A stretch of 64,000 nucleotides of DNA, taken from assembly GCF_007747655.1 (NCBI RefSeq), contig NZ_CP036274.1, positions 4,092,001 through 4,156,000 of the forward strand. Direction: 5' to 3'. The notes below the pieces were generated by a model. It saw only the letters and a program-made list of their open reading frames with translations, made no database searches and was not told the DNA's origin. Both the position numbers and the translations under genes were made by a program. Source of the DNA: Anatilimnocola aggregata (GTDB lineage Bacteria > Planctomycetota > Planctomycetia > Pirellulales > Pirellulaceae). This document shows positions 35,697-45,364 of this stretch, piece after piece (the stretch's first letter is position 1; each line of letters opens with the position of its first letter).

Positions 35697-36194
35697 ATGC
35701 TATCTCAGACAGTCGAATATGCACTGCGGGCCGTGGTGCATCTGGCGAGCATGTCTCCTACGGCGCGGACGACAGAGCAGATCGCGCAGGCGACCCTTGT
35801 GCCGCGGGCTTATCTCTCTAAGGTGCTGCAAAGCCTGGCTCGCGGCGGCGTCGTGCAATCGCAGCGCGGTCTAGGGGGCGGCGTGTCCCTCGTCAAATCG
35901 CCCGACCAGTTAACGATTCTCGAGGTCGTCAACGCTGTCGAACCGATTCAACGAATTCGCACTTGCCCACTTGGCCTGCCGAATCACGGCACGCATCTTT
36001 GTCCGCTGCATAAGCGGGTCGACAACGCGCTGGCCATGATGGAACAAGCCTTCGCCAGCACCACACTCGCCGAAGTGCTGGCGGAACCGAGTCGCAGTAT
36101 TCCTCTCTGCCGCTTTCCCAATGAACAAGTTATTGACGATTCTGTTGCCGAAAAACATTCTCAACCAAAAGCAAAATCCAAAGCCAAGGCATAG
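35697..36194 (+). CDS. Rrf2-family transcriptional regulator
   Basis: A 165-residue Rrf2 (IscR/NsrR) regulator with an N-terminal winged helix (TVEYALRAVVHLAS, VPRAYLSKVLQSLARGGVVQSQRG) and a cysteine region C90-x11-C102, plus C138. Spacing matches the first and third Fe-S cysteines of NsrR, but the middle one is missing, with H97 and H100 nearby. It may hold a cluster with a non-Cys ligand, or sense by thiols. ATG 35697 has CGGAG upstream. The tail after about 150 is Lys-rich. Likely regulates the divergent protoglobin and itself. Confidence 0.88.
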   Translation: MLSQTVEYALRAVVHLASMSPTARTTEQIAQATLVPRAYLSKVLQSLARGGVVQSQRGLGGGVSLVKSPDQLTILEVVNAVEPIQRIRTCPLGLPNHGTHLCPLHKRVDNALAMMEQAFASTTLAEVLAEPSRSIPLCRFPNEQVIDDSVAEKHSQPKAKSKAKA

Positions 36195-36195
36195 T

Positions 36196-37734
36196 TCAAT
36201 TTTGAGCCGCGCGCTGGGCAGCCACATAGCGGCTGAGCAGATCGAGATTCTTGATAAACGTTTCGCTGCGGACGATTCCTCCTGGCGGATCGACTTTCTT
36301 CCCTTCCGCATCGCGAATGGTTCCCTTCTCCGTCCATGCGCCGCGGCTGTCCAAGCTGGCGATAACAGCCTGCACGGGACCGCTCGCAGGTAGCCCACTC
36401 TTTTTGCTGGCCGGTTTCTTCACCGAAAAATCCCTCGCGGCTGCAGCCTGATACTTCGTTTCCAGGGAAGCCACGTTCGAGCTGACGATGTACCCATAGC
36501 CGTCGGCAATGTTATGGTCGTCGTAGGTCCATTCGTGACCCTTGCCCCCCGGACCGCGCTGAAAATAAATCGGCCGGTTGGTACGCACTTCATAGAACCG
36601 TGCGAGCTTGCCGCCGGGTAGTTCCGATTTTTCTAAATAAGCCAGCGCGGGCGGAATTGGCGCGAGATACTTCTTGTCCTGCGTGGCTTCGTACAAAGCG
36701 ATGAGCGACAGGATGATCTTTTGCGTTTCGCCACCTGTAATTGCAGGCGGCTCGAAGGCGCGGCACCAGCATGGTCGCATTTGCTCGTCGTACTGCTGAG
36801 CCCACGCCGCTTGAGGCGCGGGCAATTGGGCGAGAATCAGAAAGTCTCCGGCTCGTTTGGCTGCGGCCAGATACTTCTCTTCGCCATACGTCTGCCAGGC
36901 GAGCAGGAGCGTATCGATGCAGTTCGACATTTGATTGTCGTTGAGCACATAGCAGCCCGTAAAATCCTTCGGCCACTTTTGCGAAACCGTCTCGGGCAAT
37001 TCCGCTTTCTTAATCGGGAACGTCTCTGGCGAAGGAGATCGATCGGGAAAGCGGTCCCACGACGAACTCCAGCCCCCGCTCGGATACTGCGCGCAGAGCA
37101 GCGCTTGCAAACTGTAGAGCGCGGCATCGTGAATCTCTTTATCCTGGAACTTCTTCTCGGCATCCATTCGCATCAGAAAGCGCGTGGCCGATTGCGTCAC
37201 GTCGTCGTCATACGTGGTGATGTTTCCCTTGTTTTTGCGGCGTTTCCAGTCGAGCCAGCCATTGGTGGACTGACGGTCGGCGGCGGCCGTGGGATCGGCC
37301 AGCGGCTGGCCTTGCAGATCGCGGCGATAGGCCATCTTCTGGCGAACTTCCGGCGCAAAATGAACGCTGTAGTACCAACCGCCGGAATGCAACTGCCCGC
37401 GCGTCAAACTGAGCGCAGCCGCATGCGCGGCACGCCAGACTTCCTCATCTCCAGTTGCCTGATAGGCTCGCAGCAGCGCTTCGCCCACCGCAGGTGTTCC
37501 GGGGGGCTGCACCCAGATGGTGTCGTCGTCGGGAATTCCTTCCGCTTCACGCAGCTTCAAGTCGGAACTGCTTAAATAGACGTAGCCGCCGTGGCGGGCC
37601 ACTTTCTCGTGCGCGAACTTGACCGCCTTAAGGAGCGTCTGTCGAACTTCGTCTGCGGTTGGATCCGCGGCGCGAATTTTCGCGGTGGAAACCAAGCAGC
37701 CAATGATGACCCCGAGCAGCAGGAAACGTTTCAT
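36196..37734 (-). CDS. pectate-lyase-like (PL10-type) exported protein
   Basis: A 512-residue exported protein whose middle part matches the family-10 pectate lyase pattern: GWAQQYD-like WAQQYDEQMRPCWCRAFEPPA and long (alpha/alpha) barrel helices with W/Y-rich ends. The start is ATG 37734; GTG 37743 would add 3 residues. The signal peptide is about 25 residues. The lyase region (about 30-420) is followed by a low-similarity C-terminus. It would cut polygalacturonate-like chains by beta-elimination if active. I could not confirm the catalytic Arg by position. It is divergent from the GNAT gene, with only 12 bases between the two starts. Confidence 0.75.
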   Translation of the reverse strand: MKRFLLLGVIIGCLVSTAKIRAADPTADEVRQTLLKAVKFAHEKVARHGGYVYLSSSDLKLREAEGIPDDDTIWVQPPGTPAVGEALLRAYQATGDEEVWRAAHAAALSLTRGQLHSGGWYYSVHFAPEVRQKMAYRRDLQGQPLADPTAAADRQSTNGWLDWKRRKNKGNITTYDDDVTQSATRFLMRMDAEKKFQDKEIHDAALYSLQALLCAQYPSGGWSSSWDRFPDRSPSPETFPIKKAELPETVSQKWPKDFTGCYVLNDNQMSNCIDTLLLAWQTYGEEKYLAAAKRAGDFLILAQLPAPQAAWAQQYDEQMRPCWCRAFEPPAITGGETQKIILSLIALYEATQDKKYLAPIPPALAYLEKSELPGGKLARFYEVRTNRPIYFQRGPGGKGHEWTYDDHNIADGYGYIVSSNVASLETKYQAAAARDFSVKKPASKKSGLPASGPVQAVIASLDSRGAWTEKGTIRDAEGKKVDPPGGIVRSETFIKNLDLLSRYVAAQRAAQN

Positions 37735-37746
37735 AGGAGGCACTCA

Positions 37747-38280
37747 ATGACGAAGGCCGGTGGAGAGATGGGGCGGACGTACGATCATATCCGCGCGGAA
37801 CAGCCCGAAGATAGTCTCACTATCGACGAAGTCGTGCGTCAAGCATTCGGACAGGAAGACGAGGTAACTCTCGTTCGCGCCTTGCGCGACGGCGGCCTTA
37901 ATCTGCTGTCGCTGGTGGCGACATCGCAGCAGCAGATTGTGGGGCATTTGTTATTTACTCGTTTGACGATTGTCGGTGCCGATCACACCTGGCCGGCCGT
38001 CGCGCTCGCGCCCCTGGCAGTCTTGCCCACGAAGCAGCGCTGCGGAATTGGCAGTGCTTTGATGCAGGCGGGATTGCAGCAACTGACAGGTCAGGGCGAA
38101 AAAATTGTGGTCGTCTTGGGGCACGACCACTTCTACGCCAAGTTCGGCTTCACTGCGGCTGCAGCGCTGCCGTTACTCGCAAGTTTCAGCGGTCCCGCCT
38201 GGATGGCACTGGCGTTAGTTCCCGGCGCATTGGACGGCGTACGGGGGAAAGTGAAGTACTCAGCGCCGTTTGGCTGCTAA
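37747..38280 (+). CDS. GNAT-family N-acetyltransferase
   Basis: A 177-residue GNAT acetyltransferase of the YhbS kind, with the acetyl-CoA loop seen as VLPTKQRCGIGSALMQAGL and the later HDHFYAKFGFTAAAAL. ATG 37747 is set by a perfect AGGAGG at 37735-37740. That Shine-Dalgarno lies directly against the start of the divergent lyase gene. The acceptor (a small amine or a protein) is not known. It is convergent with aroE across a long hairpin. Confidence 0.9.
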   Translation: MTKAGGEMGRTYDHIRAEQPEDSLTIDEVVRQAFGQEDEVTLVRALRDGGLNLLSLVATSQQQIVGHLLFTRLTIVGADHTWPAVALAPLAVLPTKQRCGIGSALMQAGLQQLTGQGEKIVVVLGHDHFYAKFGFTAAAALPLLASFSGPAWMALALVPGALDGVRGKVKYSAPFGC

Positions 38281-38285
38281 CCTGG

Positions 38286-38348
38286 GACATGCTTCCAGCT
38301 TGTCGCTCCGATCGCACGACAAATCCTCACAGGCTGGAAGCCTATGTC
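38286..38348. terminator. long hairpin between convergent genes
   Basis: GACATGCTTCCAGC (38286-38299) pairs with GCTGGAAGC-CT-ATGTC (38333-38348, a two-base bulge), and TTGTCG/CGACAA (38300-38305, 38317-38322) form an inner stem. It fills the 76-base gap between the GNAT gene and aroE and probably ends both transcripts. It also resembles dispersed intergenic repeats of planctomycetes. Confidence 0.65.
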
Positions 38349-38356
38349 ACGGCAGA

Positions 38357-39205
38357 TCAGATATTCAGGAACTCTTCGAGCGCATCGCGCATGACTTCCG
38401 GATCGGGATCGACGCCGGTCCAAATCTTAAAGCCGATGACAGCCTGATTCACAAGCATGCCAAGACCATCGAGCGTGCGGCAGCCGCGCCCTTCGGCATC
38501 GCGAATCAGTTTGGTGCGGGGTGGATTAAAAATCACATCGGCTACGACGAGTTCATTTCGCAGCGTAGCGACATCGACGGGCACCTGAGCCTGCGCATCG
38601 CCGAGACCGATCGACGTGGCGTTGATGAGGACGTCGATCTCCGCGGGAACTTCAAAGTCCCCTTTCCAGTGCACCAACCGGCTGTTGACCTTCACTTTGT
38701 CATTCAGCAGCGATACCAGGTCTTGCCCGCGCCCCACCGTTCGATTGACGATCACAATTTCAGCGGCACCGCTCAGACCCAGTTCCACCGCAATCGCCCG
38801 CGCTGCGCCACCACTGCCGAGAATAGCGATGCGTTTACCACTGGGATCGAGCAGGGAGCGAAGTGATTGCACAAAGCCTTTGCCGTCGGTGTTTTCGCCC
38901 AGCAGTTTCGCACCGTCACGCTTGACGCAATTGACCGCGCCCATCAGTTCGGCTGCGGGACTGAGGCTGTCGAGCAGCGGAATGACGGCGACCTTATGAG
39001 GAATAGTAAAGTTCGCGCCGCGAAAGCCCATTGCTCGCAGCCCGCGAACGGCATCCGTCAGTTTGTCGGCCGGGACTTCCAGCGTGAGATAGCGCCAGTC
39101 GAGTCCCGCAGCGACGAAGGCTTTTTCCATCATATACTGCGTCGGGTTACCCGCGACGGGTTGGCCCAGGCAGCACACAATCTCTTGCAACGCTTGATGA
39201 GGCAC
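38357..39205 (-). CDS. aroE: shikimate dehydrogenase
   Basis: A 282-residue AroE, which reduces 3-dehydroshikimate to shikimate with NADPH in chorismate synthesis. The catalytic pair is K71 (NFTIPHK) and D107 (GENTDGKGF), and the cofactor loop is GSGGAARA. It starts at GTG 39205. The N-terminal substrate loop, usually S-x-S-P, reads GNPTQ (19-23), so the shikimate carboxylate contacts differ from E. coli AroE. It lies 46 bases downstream of pdxJ on the same strand. Confidence 0.95.
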   Translation of the reverse strand: MPHQALQEIVCCLGQPVAGNPTQYMMEKAFVAAGLDWRYLTLEVPADKLTDAVRGLRAMGFRGANFTIPHKVAVIPLLDSLSPAAELMGAVNCVKRDGAKLLGENTDGKGFVQSLRSLLDPSGKRIAILGSGGAARAIAVELGLSGAAEIVIVNRTVGRGQDLVSLLNDKVKVNSRLVHWKGDFEVPAEIDVLINATSIGLGDAQAQVPVDVATLRNELVVADVIFNPPRTKLIRDAEGRGCRTLDGLGMLVNQAVIGFKIWTGVDPDPEVMRDALEEFLNI

Positions 39206-39251
39206 GGGAAGGAGCTTTCGTTCGCAGGAATTAAATCGACCCCGCCGATGA

Positions 39252-39962
39252 TTAACGCATCAGCTCTTTCATCTCGCGCACGGCCCGTTCGAAGCCGACG
39301 AGCACGGCCCGCGCCACAATGCTGTGGCCGATGTTCAACTCGCGCATGTCTTGGATTCTTGCCACGGGTCCGACGTTTTGATAGTTCAGCCCGTGACCCG
39401 CATGCAGCGTCATACCCAACTCACGAATCTGCTTGCCAGCCGCGATCAATTGCGACAATTCACGCTCGCGGGCCTGGCCGGTGGTGAGTGCATATTGACC
39501 GGTGTGCAGTTCAATTGCCGCACAGCCCAACTTGTGACCAGCTTCGATTTGCCGCGGATCGGGATCGAGAAACAGGCTGACGAAAACACCGGCCGCATGC
39601 AAGGCATCGACCGTGCGGCGGACGGCATCGAGGTTGCCGACCACGTCGAGTCCGCCTTCGGTCGTTACTTCTTCGCGCCGTTCGGGGACAACGGTTGCCT
39701 GTTGCGGTTTGACTTGCGTAGCAATGCCGACAATCTCGGGAGCGACGGATAACTCAAGGTTCAATTTGACCGTTACCGTTTCGCGCAGCACGCGGACATC
39801 ACGATCTTGAATGTGCCGGCGGTCTTCACGAAGATGGACCGTAATCACATCGGCCCCGGCCAACTCGGCGAGGACTGCTGCCGCCACCGGATCCGGTTCA
39901 TAGGTTTTGCGCGCTTGCCGAATGGTCGCCACGTGATCGATATTCACCCCAAGATCAGGCAT
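39252..39962 (-). CDS. pdxJ: pyridoxine 5'-phosphate synthase
   Basis: A 236-residue PdxJ, which condenses 3-amino-2-oxopropyl phosphate with deoxyxylulose 5-phosphate in vitamin B6 synthesis. The near-invariant N-terminus [20 protein letters not shown] and [10 protein letters not shown] are present, as are HTGQYA and [11 protein letters not shown]. It is upstream of aroE with a 46-base gap, probably cotranscribed. It follows the DUF1501 gene in the same orientation 42 bases away. Confidence 0.97.
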   Translation of the reverse strand: MPDLGVNIDHVATIRQARKTYEPDPVAAAVLAELAGADVITVHLREDRRHIQDRDVRVLRETVTVKLNLELSVAPEIVGIATQVKPQQATVVPERREEVTTEGGLDVVGNLDAVRRTVDALHAAGVFVSLFLDPDPRQIEAGHKLGCAAIELHTGQYALTTGQARERELSQLIAAGKQIRELGMTLHAGHGLNYQNVGPVARIQDMRELNIGHSIVARAVLVGFERAVREMKELMR

Positions 39963-40004
39963 TCCGTCTCAATCTCCCATTAAGAACTGGCAACAAACTA
40001 AAAC

Positions 40005-41465
40005 CTAACTCAACAACTGCTTGACGACTTTCCCTTCGACATCGGTCAGGCGAAAGTCGCGCCCTTGAAAGCGATAGGTCAGCCGGGTGTGATCGATCCC
40101 CAGGCAATGGAGCACCGTCGCGTTCAGGTCGTGCACGTGCACGCCGTCGCTGACAATGTTGTAGCAGTAATCGTCGGTCTCGCCATGCGTGATGCCCGGC
40201 TTGATGCCGCCGCCGGCCAGCCACATCGAATAACAGCGGCCGTGATGATCGCGGCCGTAGTTGGTTGCGGTCAGCGAGCCTTGGCTATAAACCGTGCGGC
40301 CGAATTCCCCGCCCCAGATGACGAGCGTATCTTCGAGCAGGCCGCGATCCTTTAAGTCTTTCACTAGCGCCGCGCTGGGGCGGTCGACGTCTTTGCATTG
40401 CCCGCGAATCTGTCCGGGCAGTGAACTGTGCTGATCCCAGCCGCGATGCATCAACTGAATGAAGCGCACGCCGCGTTCAGCCATCCGCCGAGCGAGCAAA
40501 CAGTTGCGGGCAAAGCCGCCGTCGACGTTGGAGTCGTTCACACCGTACAGTTCAAGCGTCTCTTTGCTCTCGGTGGCGAGATCGGTCAACTCCGGCACCG
40601 ACGACTGCATGCGGTACGCCATTTCGTACTGCGCAATTCGGGTCTGAATCTCTGGATCGTTGAGTGTGCCCGCCGACAGGCGATTAAGCTCGCCGACGCC
40701 GTCGAGCATTTCGCGCCGCGCGACGGCATCAATCCCGCTCGGGTTCGATAGATAAAGAACCGGGTCGTCTCCGCTGCGAAAGCGGACACCTTGATGTTCC
40801 GACGGCAAAAAGCCGGGGCCCCAGAGTCGCGAGAAGATCGGTTGATCGGTTTTATTGCCGCTCCCTTGCGAGATCATCACGACGAACGCGGGCAGATTGT
40901 CGGTCTCAGCACCCAGGCCATAACTGAGCCAGGCACCCAGGCTCGGCCGGCCCGGTTGCTGCGAACCGGTTTGCACAAAGGTAATCGCCGGGTCGTGATT
41001 GATCGCCTCGGTATGCAGCGATTTGACGATGGCGATGTCGTCGGCCACGCCACCGATATGCGGCAACAGTTCACTGATCCACGAACCACTTTTGCCGTGC
41101 TGCTCGAACTTGAAGAGAGACGAAGCGCAGGGAAACGCTTTCTGGCCGGCCGTCATCCCGGTGATCCGCTGCCCCATGCGAATCGAAGCGGGAAGCTCGG
41201 TGCCGTGATGTTTTTTCAGTTCCGGTTTGTGGTCGAACAAGTCGATGTGACTGGGACCGCCCGACATCACCAGATAGATGACGCGTTTCGCTTTGGGGGC
41301 GAAATGCAGCGTCTTCAGTTCGCCGGGACGCGCGTTCCCCTTCACCGGCGCCGCGAGCAGGTTTGGATTCAACAGCGCCGCGAGCGCAGTCGCACCCAGC
41401 CCGGCACTAGCGCCGCCCAGGAATTGCCGGCGCGCGAGCGGAAGATTCGCAGGTTGAAATTGCAT
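40005..41465 (-). CDS. DUF1501 domain-containing protein
   Basis: A 486-residue DUF1501 protein, partner of the DUF1549/1553 gene immediately upstream (4-base gap), so the two are one translational unit. The leader [23 protein letters not shown] is twin-arginine-like. Landmarks are [50 protein letters not shown] and [17 protein letters not shown]. It is the same family as the proteins at 4003 and 9250. Function unproven. Confidence 0.93.
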   Translation of the reverse strand: MQFQPANLPLARRQFLGGASAGLGATALAALLNPNLLAAPVKGNARPGELKTLHFAPKAKRVIYLVMSGGPSHIDLFDHKPELKKHHGTELPASIRMGQRITGMTAGQKAFPCASSLFKFEQHGKSGSWISELLPHIGGVADDIAIVKSLHTEAINHDPAITFVQTGSQQPGRPSLGAWLSYGLGAETDNLPAFVVMISQGSGNKTDQPIFSRLWGPGFLPSEHQGVRFRSGDDPVLYLSNPSGIDAVARREMLDGVGELNRLSAGTLNDPEIQTRIAQYEMAYRMQSSVPELTDLATESKETLELYGVNDSNVDGGFARNCLLARRMAERGVRFIQLMHRGWDQHSSLPGQIRGQCKDVDRPSAALVKDLKDRGLLEDTLVIWGGEFGRTVYSQGSLTATNYGRDHHGRCYSMWLAGGGIKPGITHGETDDYCYNIVSDGVHVHDLNATVLHCLGIDHTRLTYRFQGRDFRLTDVEGKVVKQLLS

Positions 41466-41469
41466 GGGC

Positions 41470-44400
41470 TTAACCTTTGCTGAGCGCTTCGTCGGTGTTC
41501 AAAATCGCGCTGGCAACCATTGTCCAGGCCGCTAACTCGGTCGCTGAAAGAGTCGCATCGGCGGGATATTCGCCGACTTTAAGCAACTGGCCTGCTTCAT
41601 CGGCATTCTTGCCAAAGTGGACAAGTTGACGACTGTAAAGGTTCTTGAGGACCACAATTTCTTGCTCGCTGGGTGCTCGCGCAAGGACGGTACGGAACAA
41701 GTAAGTCAGCCGCTGGTCCGGCGTGCTGCCACCCGTCTTCATCGCCCGTTCGGCAAGCAACCGGGCAGCCTCGACATAGGTGGGATCGTTCATCGCCACG
41801 AGCGCTTGCAGCGGAGTGTTGGTGCGCGAGCGCTTGACGGTGCAGATTTCCCGATCGGGCGCGTCGAACGTCGCCAGGCTGGCCGGTGGACAAGTCCGTT
41901 TCCAGAAGGTGTACATCGTGCGGCGATACAAATCGACGCCATGACTCTGCGAGTACTTTTGCGCCGTCCACTTGTCGTTATCGGCCCGCGACATCAGTTC
42001 TTCCCACAGGCCGGCGGGCTGATAGGGCGAAACGCTTTTGCCGCCGATGTGCCGATCGAGCAGCCCGCTACTGTAGAGGGCCTGATCGCGAATGAACTCA
42101 GCTTGCAGGCGAAATCGCGGCCCGCGCGAGAGGAGCCGATTTTCGTGATCGCCGGCTCGCGATTGCGGCGAAGCGGCCGATGTTTGCCGATAGGTGGACG
42201 AAGTCACCAGTTGCCGAACCAAATGTTTCACATCCCAGTCGGTAGTGCGCTGCGAAGTCGTGCCGACGAAATCCGTCGCCAGCCAATCGAGCAGTTCGGG
42301 ATGGCTGGGCGAATCGCCTTGCGAGCCGAAGTCGTCCGCGGTCTTCACCAGTCCCGTGCCAAAGACAAGTTGCCAATAGCGATTGACCGTCACGCGCGAC
42401 ATTAAAGGGTGAGCCGGATCGATCAACCAATTCGCGAGCCCCAGGCGGTTCTTCGGAGCCTTCGCCGGCAACGGCGTTAGAAATGATGGAACTTGGGCAC
42501 TCACTGGCTGGTTCTTATCCGGTTTGTCATAGGCACCCCGCATCAGCAAGTAGGTGGGGCGAGCTTCGGGCAGTTCCTGCATTACCATTGTGGTGGGAAT
42601 GGCCTGCTCCAACTGCGTCTGCAATTGCGTCAGTTGTGTCAGCTCGTCGCGCAGGGTGCTGAGCGATTGCGAGACATAATTGCGAAAGTAAGTGGTCACT
42701 TCGAGTTGCTCGGCAGTGCTCCGCGAATCGCGCGATTGCTGGAGGAACCGGGCGATCTTTGCGGGCATTGGCGCTCTGGCAATCGGTTGCTCGGCATCGG
42801 TTACCGAGATCCGCACGCGCCCCATCTGATGCTGCGCGAAGGACGACTCGAACGCGAGGCTGAGCTTGACGCGCGCCGCTTCCGAAGCCGCAATCGGCTC
42901 CAATAAGTGAAACACAGCCGAGTGATCTTTGCCAGTTTCTGGATGAATCGCCCAGCCTGACTTGGGATCAGCATCGAAGGCCTTCGCCAACGGAAAGGTC
43001 TCTTGCTCATAATCGGCTGCGGCGGCTTTGATTCCGACCGCGGCGAATGTGTCGTTCTCGGCAGCCGCTTCAATGCGCACATCAGTCAGGACGAAGTTGC
43101 CATTGATCGATCGCCCGGGGCCTTTCCCCTTAAAGCTGTCGTCGGCCAACGCTTCGACGCGAATCGCCGTGATTTTCGGCAGCGGGGCATAGAAGTTGAA
43201 CTCTAGCAATTCGGTAACGCCGTTCGCACCGCCAAAGAGGAGCGAATGATCGTCGAGTTCTTTCACCGACGCGCCACCGCGACTCTTAGCAGCAGCTTTT
43301 TCCGCGACCTGCCATTTCACTTCTTTCTTGGCGAGGGCTGTTTGCTCCCATCTGGCTTGTTCGGCATTGGCAGCTGGCAAATCGCCGGCCAGTTCCTGCT
43401 GAATCGCCTGCATGCGGGTGGCGATGCGTTGCAGTTCGTTTTGCTGAAAGGTGGTGGGGGTCTTCAGCAGCGGGGCGGCGTTACCTTTCGAGCCGTCGAG
43501 CCCTTTTTCTGGGACGGCATTAAAGAACGCAAACAGCTGATAGAAGTCGCGCTGGGTGATTGGGTCGTACTTATGGTCGTGGCACTGCGAGCAGCCCACC
43601 GTCAGGCCGAGGTAAATCGTGCTGGTCGTGTTCACGCGGTCGATGATGTACGCCGTCAGATATTCGTCCGCAATCGCCCCACCTTCGAAGTTAATCATGT
43701 GGTTGCGATTGAACCCGCTGGCGATTTTTTGCCGCAGGTCGAGCGTCTCGTCCCCCGTGGCCGGCAGCAGGTCGCCGGCCAGTTGCTCCAGCGTAAAGCG
43801 GTCGTAAGGCAGGTTCTGATTGAACGACTCAATCACGTACTCGCGCCACCGCGTCATATTGCGACCGCTGTCGATGTGATAGCCGTGAGTGTCGGCAAAG
43901 CGGCTGGCATCCAGCCAATCAACGGCCAGTCGTTCGCCAAAATAGGGCGAAGCCAGCAGCCGGTCGACCGTCTGCTCATAAGCATCAGGGCTTCGATTGC
44001 CCACGTAGTCGTCCACTTCAGCTATCGTCGGCGGCAGGCCGGTCAAATCGAGCGTCACGCGCCGGATCAACATCTCGCGCCCCGCAGCGGGCGAAGGTGT
44101 GAGTCCCGCTTTCTCCAATTTGGCCAGAATGAAGTGATCGATCGAGTTCGCTGTCCAGCCGCGGTCCTTCACCACCGGCAACGCGGGCTGACGGGGCGGG
44201 ACGAACGACCAATGCTGTTGAAAATCGGCTCCAGCGGCAATCCAAGCCTTCAGCAGGTCCTCTTCTTCGGCTGTCAGCTTCTTGTTCAGCGACGGGGGCG
44301 GCATTTGCACGTCGAGATCGTCCGACATGATCCGCCGCAGCAGTTCGCTTTGCGCAGGCTTGCCAGGAACGATGGGGTGTTCCCCCGAATCGGCTGGCTT

Positions 44401-44649
44401 CACAGCGGACTCGCGCTCGTCCAGCCGAAAGCCCCCCTTGCGCTCGGCCGCATCGGGTCCGTGGCAGCGATAACACTTGTCCGACAGAATCGAACGTATC
44501 TGGCGGTTGTAGTCGATCTTGGCGGGCTGCTCTTGGCCGGCTGTTTCTCCAGGCAAACTTACGCCAGCAAAACCAAGCCCCGCCAGCAACAGCAAACTCA
44601 AGCGAGACCAGCCTGGCAATACCCGGCAAATACGAACGAGCGAGTTCAT
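41470..44649 (-). CDS. PSCyt1 / DUF1549 / DUF1553 cytochrome-like protein
   Basis: A 1059-residue exported protein starting at ATG 44649 (signal peptide ending about 37). A planctomycete cytochrome C-type domain with haem motif C59-YR-C62-H63 and [13 protein letters not shown] follows, then DUF1549 (about 155-370), a long insert with a jelly-roll-like region (about 480-650), and DUF1553 (about 750-1030). It differs from the 1721-3931 protein in having a canonical C-x2-CH haem motif and the large insert. It is the first gene of the DUF1549-DUF1501 operon. Role not established; extracytoplasmic redox is likely. Confidence 0.93.
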   Translation of the reverse strand: MNSLVRICRVLPGWSRLSLLLLAGLGFAGVSLPGETAGQEQPAKIDYNRQIRSILSDKCYRCHGPDAAERKGGFRLDERESAVKPADSGEHPIVPGKPAQSELLRRIMSDDLDVQMPPPSLNKKLTAEEEDLLKAWIAAGADFQQHWSFVPPRQPALPVVKDRGWTANSIDHFILAKLEKAGLTPSPAAGREMLIRRVTLDLTGLPPTIAEVDDYVGNRSPDAYEQTVDRLLASPYFGERLAVDWLDASRFADTHGYHIDSGRNMTRWREYVIESFNQNLPYDRFTLEQLAGDLLPATGDETLDLRQKIASGFNRNHMINFEGGAIADEYLTAYIIDRVNTTSTIYLGLTVGCSQCHDHKYDPITQRDFYQLFAFFNAVPEKGLDGSKGNAAPLLKTPTTFQQNELQRIATRMQAIQQELAGDLPAANAEQARWEQTALAKKEVKWQVAEKAAAKSRGGASVKELDDHSLLFGGANGVTELLEFNFYAPLPKITAIRVEALADDSFKGKGPGRSINGNFVLTDVRIEAAAENDTFAAVGIKAAAADYEQETFPLAKAFDADPKSGWAIHPETGKDHSAVFHLLEPIAASEAARVKLSLAFESSFAQHQMGRVRISVTDAEQPIARAPMPAKIARFLQQSRDSRSTAEQLEVTTYFRNYVSQSLSTLRDELTQLTQLQTQLEQAIPTTMVMQELPEARPTYLLMRGAYDKPDKNQPVSAQVPSFLTPLPAKAPKNRLGLANWLIDPAHPLMSRVTVNRYWQLVFGTGLVKTADDFGSQGDSPSHPELLDWLATDFVGTTSQRTTDWDVKHLVRQLVTSSTYRQTSAASPQSRAGDHENRLLSRGPRFRLQAEFIRDQALYSSGLLDRHIGGKSVSPYQPAGLWEELMSRADNDKWTAQKYSQSHGVDLYRRTMYTFWKRTCPPASLATFDAPDREICTVKRSRTNTPLQALVAMNDPTYVEAARLLAERAMKTGGSTPDQRLTYLFRTVLARAPSEQEIVVLKNLYSRQLVHFGKNADEAGQLLKVGEYPADATLSATELAAWTMVASAILNTDEALSKG

Positions 44650-44810
44650 GGGCGTGTAACCGTGGCAGGAAAGGGTGGGAGGTAACCCACAGCATAGCTC
44701 AAAATGCTGGGGCAACCAATGTTCGCCCCGCTGGAACATTTTTTCCCCTTCTGCTACTGTAACGCCTTGCAGTTCCGTCGCTTCCGGCCCCGTATTCGTT
44801 CGCTAGAACC

Positions 44811-45335
44811 ATGACCACCACTGCTTTGCCCATTCCCCAAGCCATTGCCGGTGTCACTCCCGCAGAAACTCGCGAAACCACAGTCATGACCGTGTGGCCG
44901 TCCGTCGCCCGTTTTGGGTTGGGGCGAATGCTCGGCTCGTTGTACGACATCCGCATGCCGGATATCTACTTCTTCCGCCTCGGCCGCCTGATCGCCCTGG
45001 CTGCCATTCCGGTGTCGTTGGTCCTGTTCTTCATGCGCGTGGCCCCAGGCATTGGCACTCGCTACTTGCTGACCAACCGCCGCCTGATCGTGCAGAAGGG
45101 TTGGAAGATGGCCGAAGATAAAGCCATCGACCTCGACCGCTTCGATACCATTGATGTCGAAGTCCTTCCCGGCCAAAGCTGGTACGACGCGGGGGACCTC
45201 GTCTTCCGCAAGGGAAATGTCGAGACCTTCCGCCTCGACGCCGTCTCGCGCCCCGAGGCGTTCCGCTCGACCGTCATGAAGGCCCACATGGCCTACGTCG
45301 GTGTGAAGCAAGCCCGCGACCGCCAAGGCCGCTAG
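44811..45335 (+). CDS. membrane protein with bacterial PH-like domain
   Basis: A 174-residue protein with one membrane helix (about 57-76) and a bacterial pleckstrin-homology-like domain after it (TRYLLTNRRLIVQKGWKMAEDKAIDLDRFDTIDVEV, then GDLVFRKGNVETFRLDAVSRP). Such domains are common in small membrane proteins of unknown role. The N-terminal 50 residues are predicted flexible. It is convergent with the next gene, 29 bases away. Confidence 0.82.
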   Translation: MTTTALPIPQAIAGVTPAETRETTVMTVWPSVARFGLGRMLGSLYDIRMPDIYFFRLGRLIALAAIPVSLVLFFMRVAPGIGTRYLLTNRRLIVQKGWKMAEDKAIDLDRFDTIDVEVLPGQSWYDAGDLVFRKGNVETFRLDAVSRPEAFRSTVMKAHMAYVGVKQARDRQGR

Positions 45336-45364
45336 TTGGCCGTCCTCACGCGCTGTGAGAGGGG

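Noticed and set aside
43246-44685. 479-codon plus-strand frame opposite the PSCyt1 gene
   Set aside because: Antisense shadow with His/Arg/Gln-rich composition and no domain; the minus-strand gene has a haem motif and DUF1549/1553.
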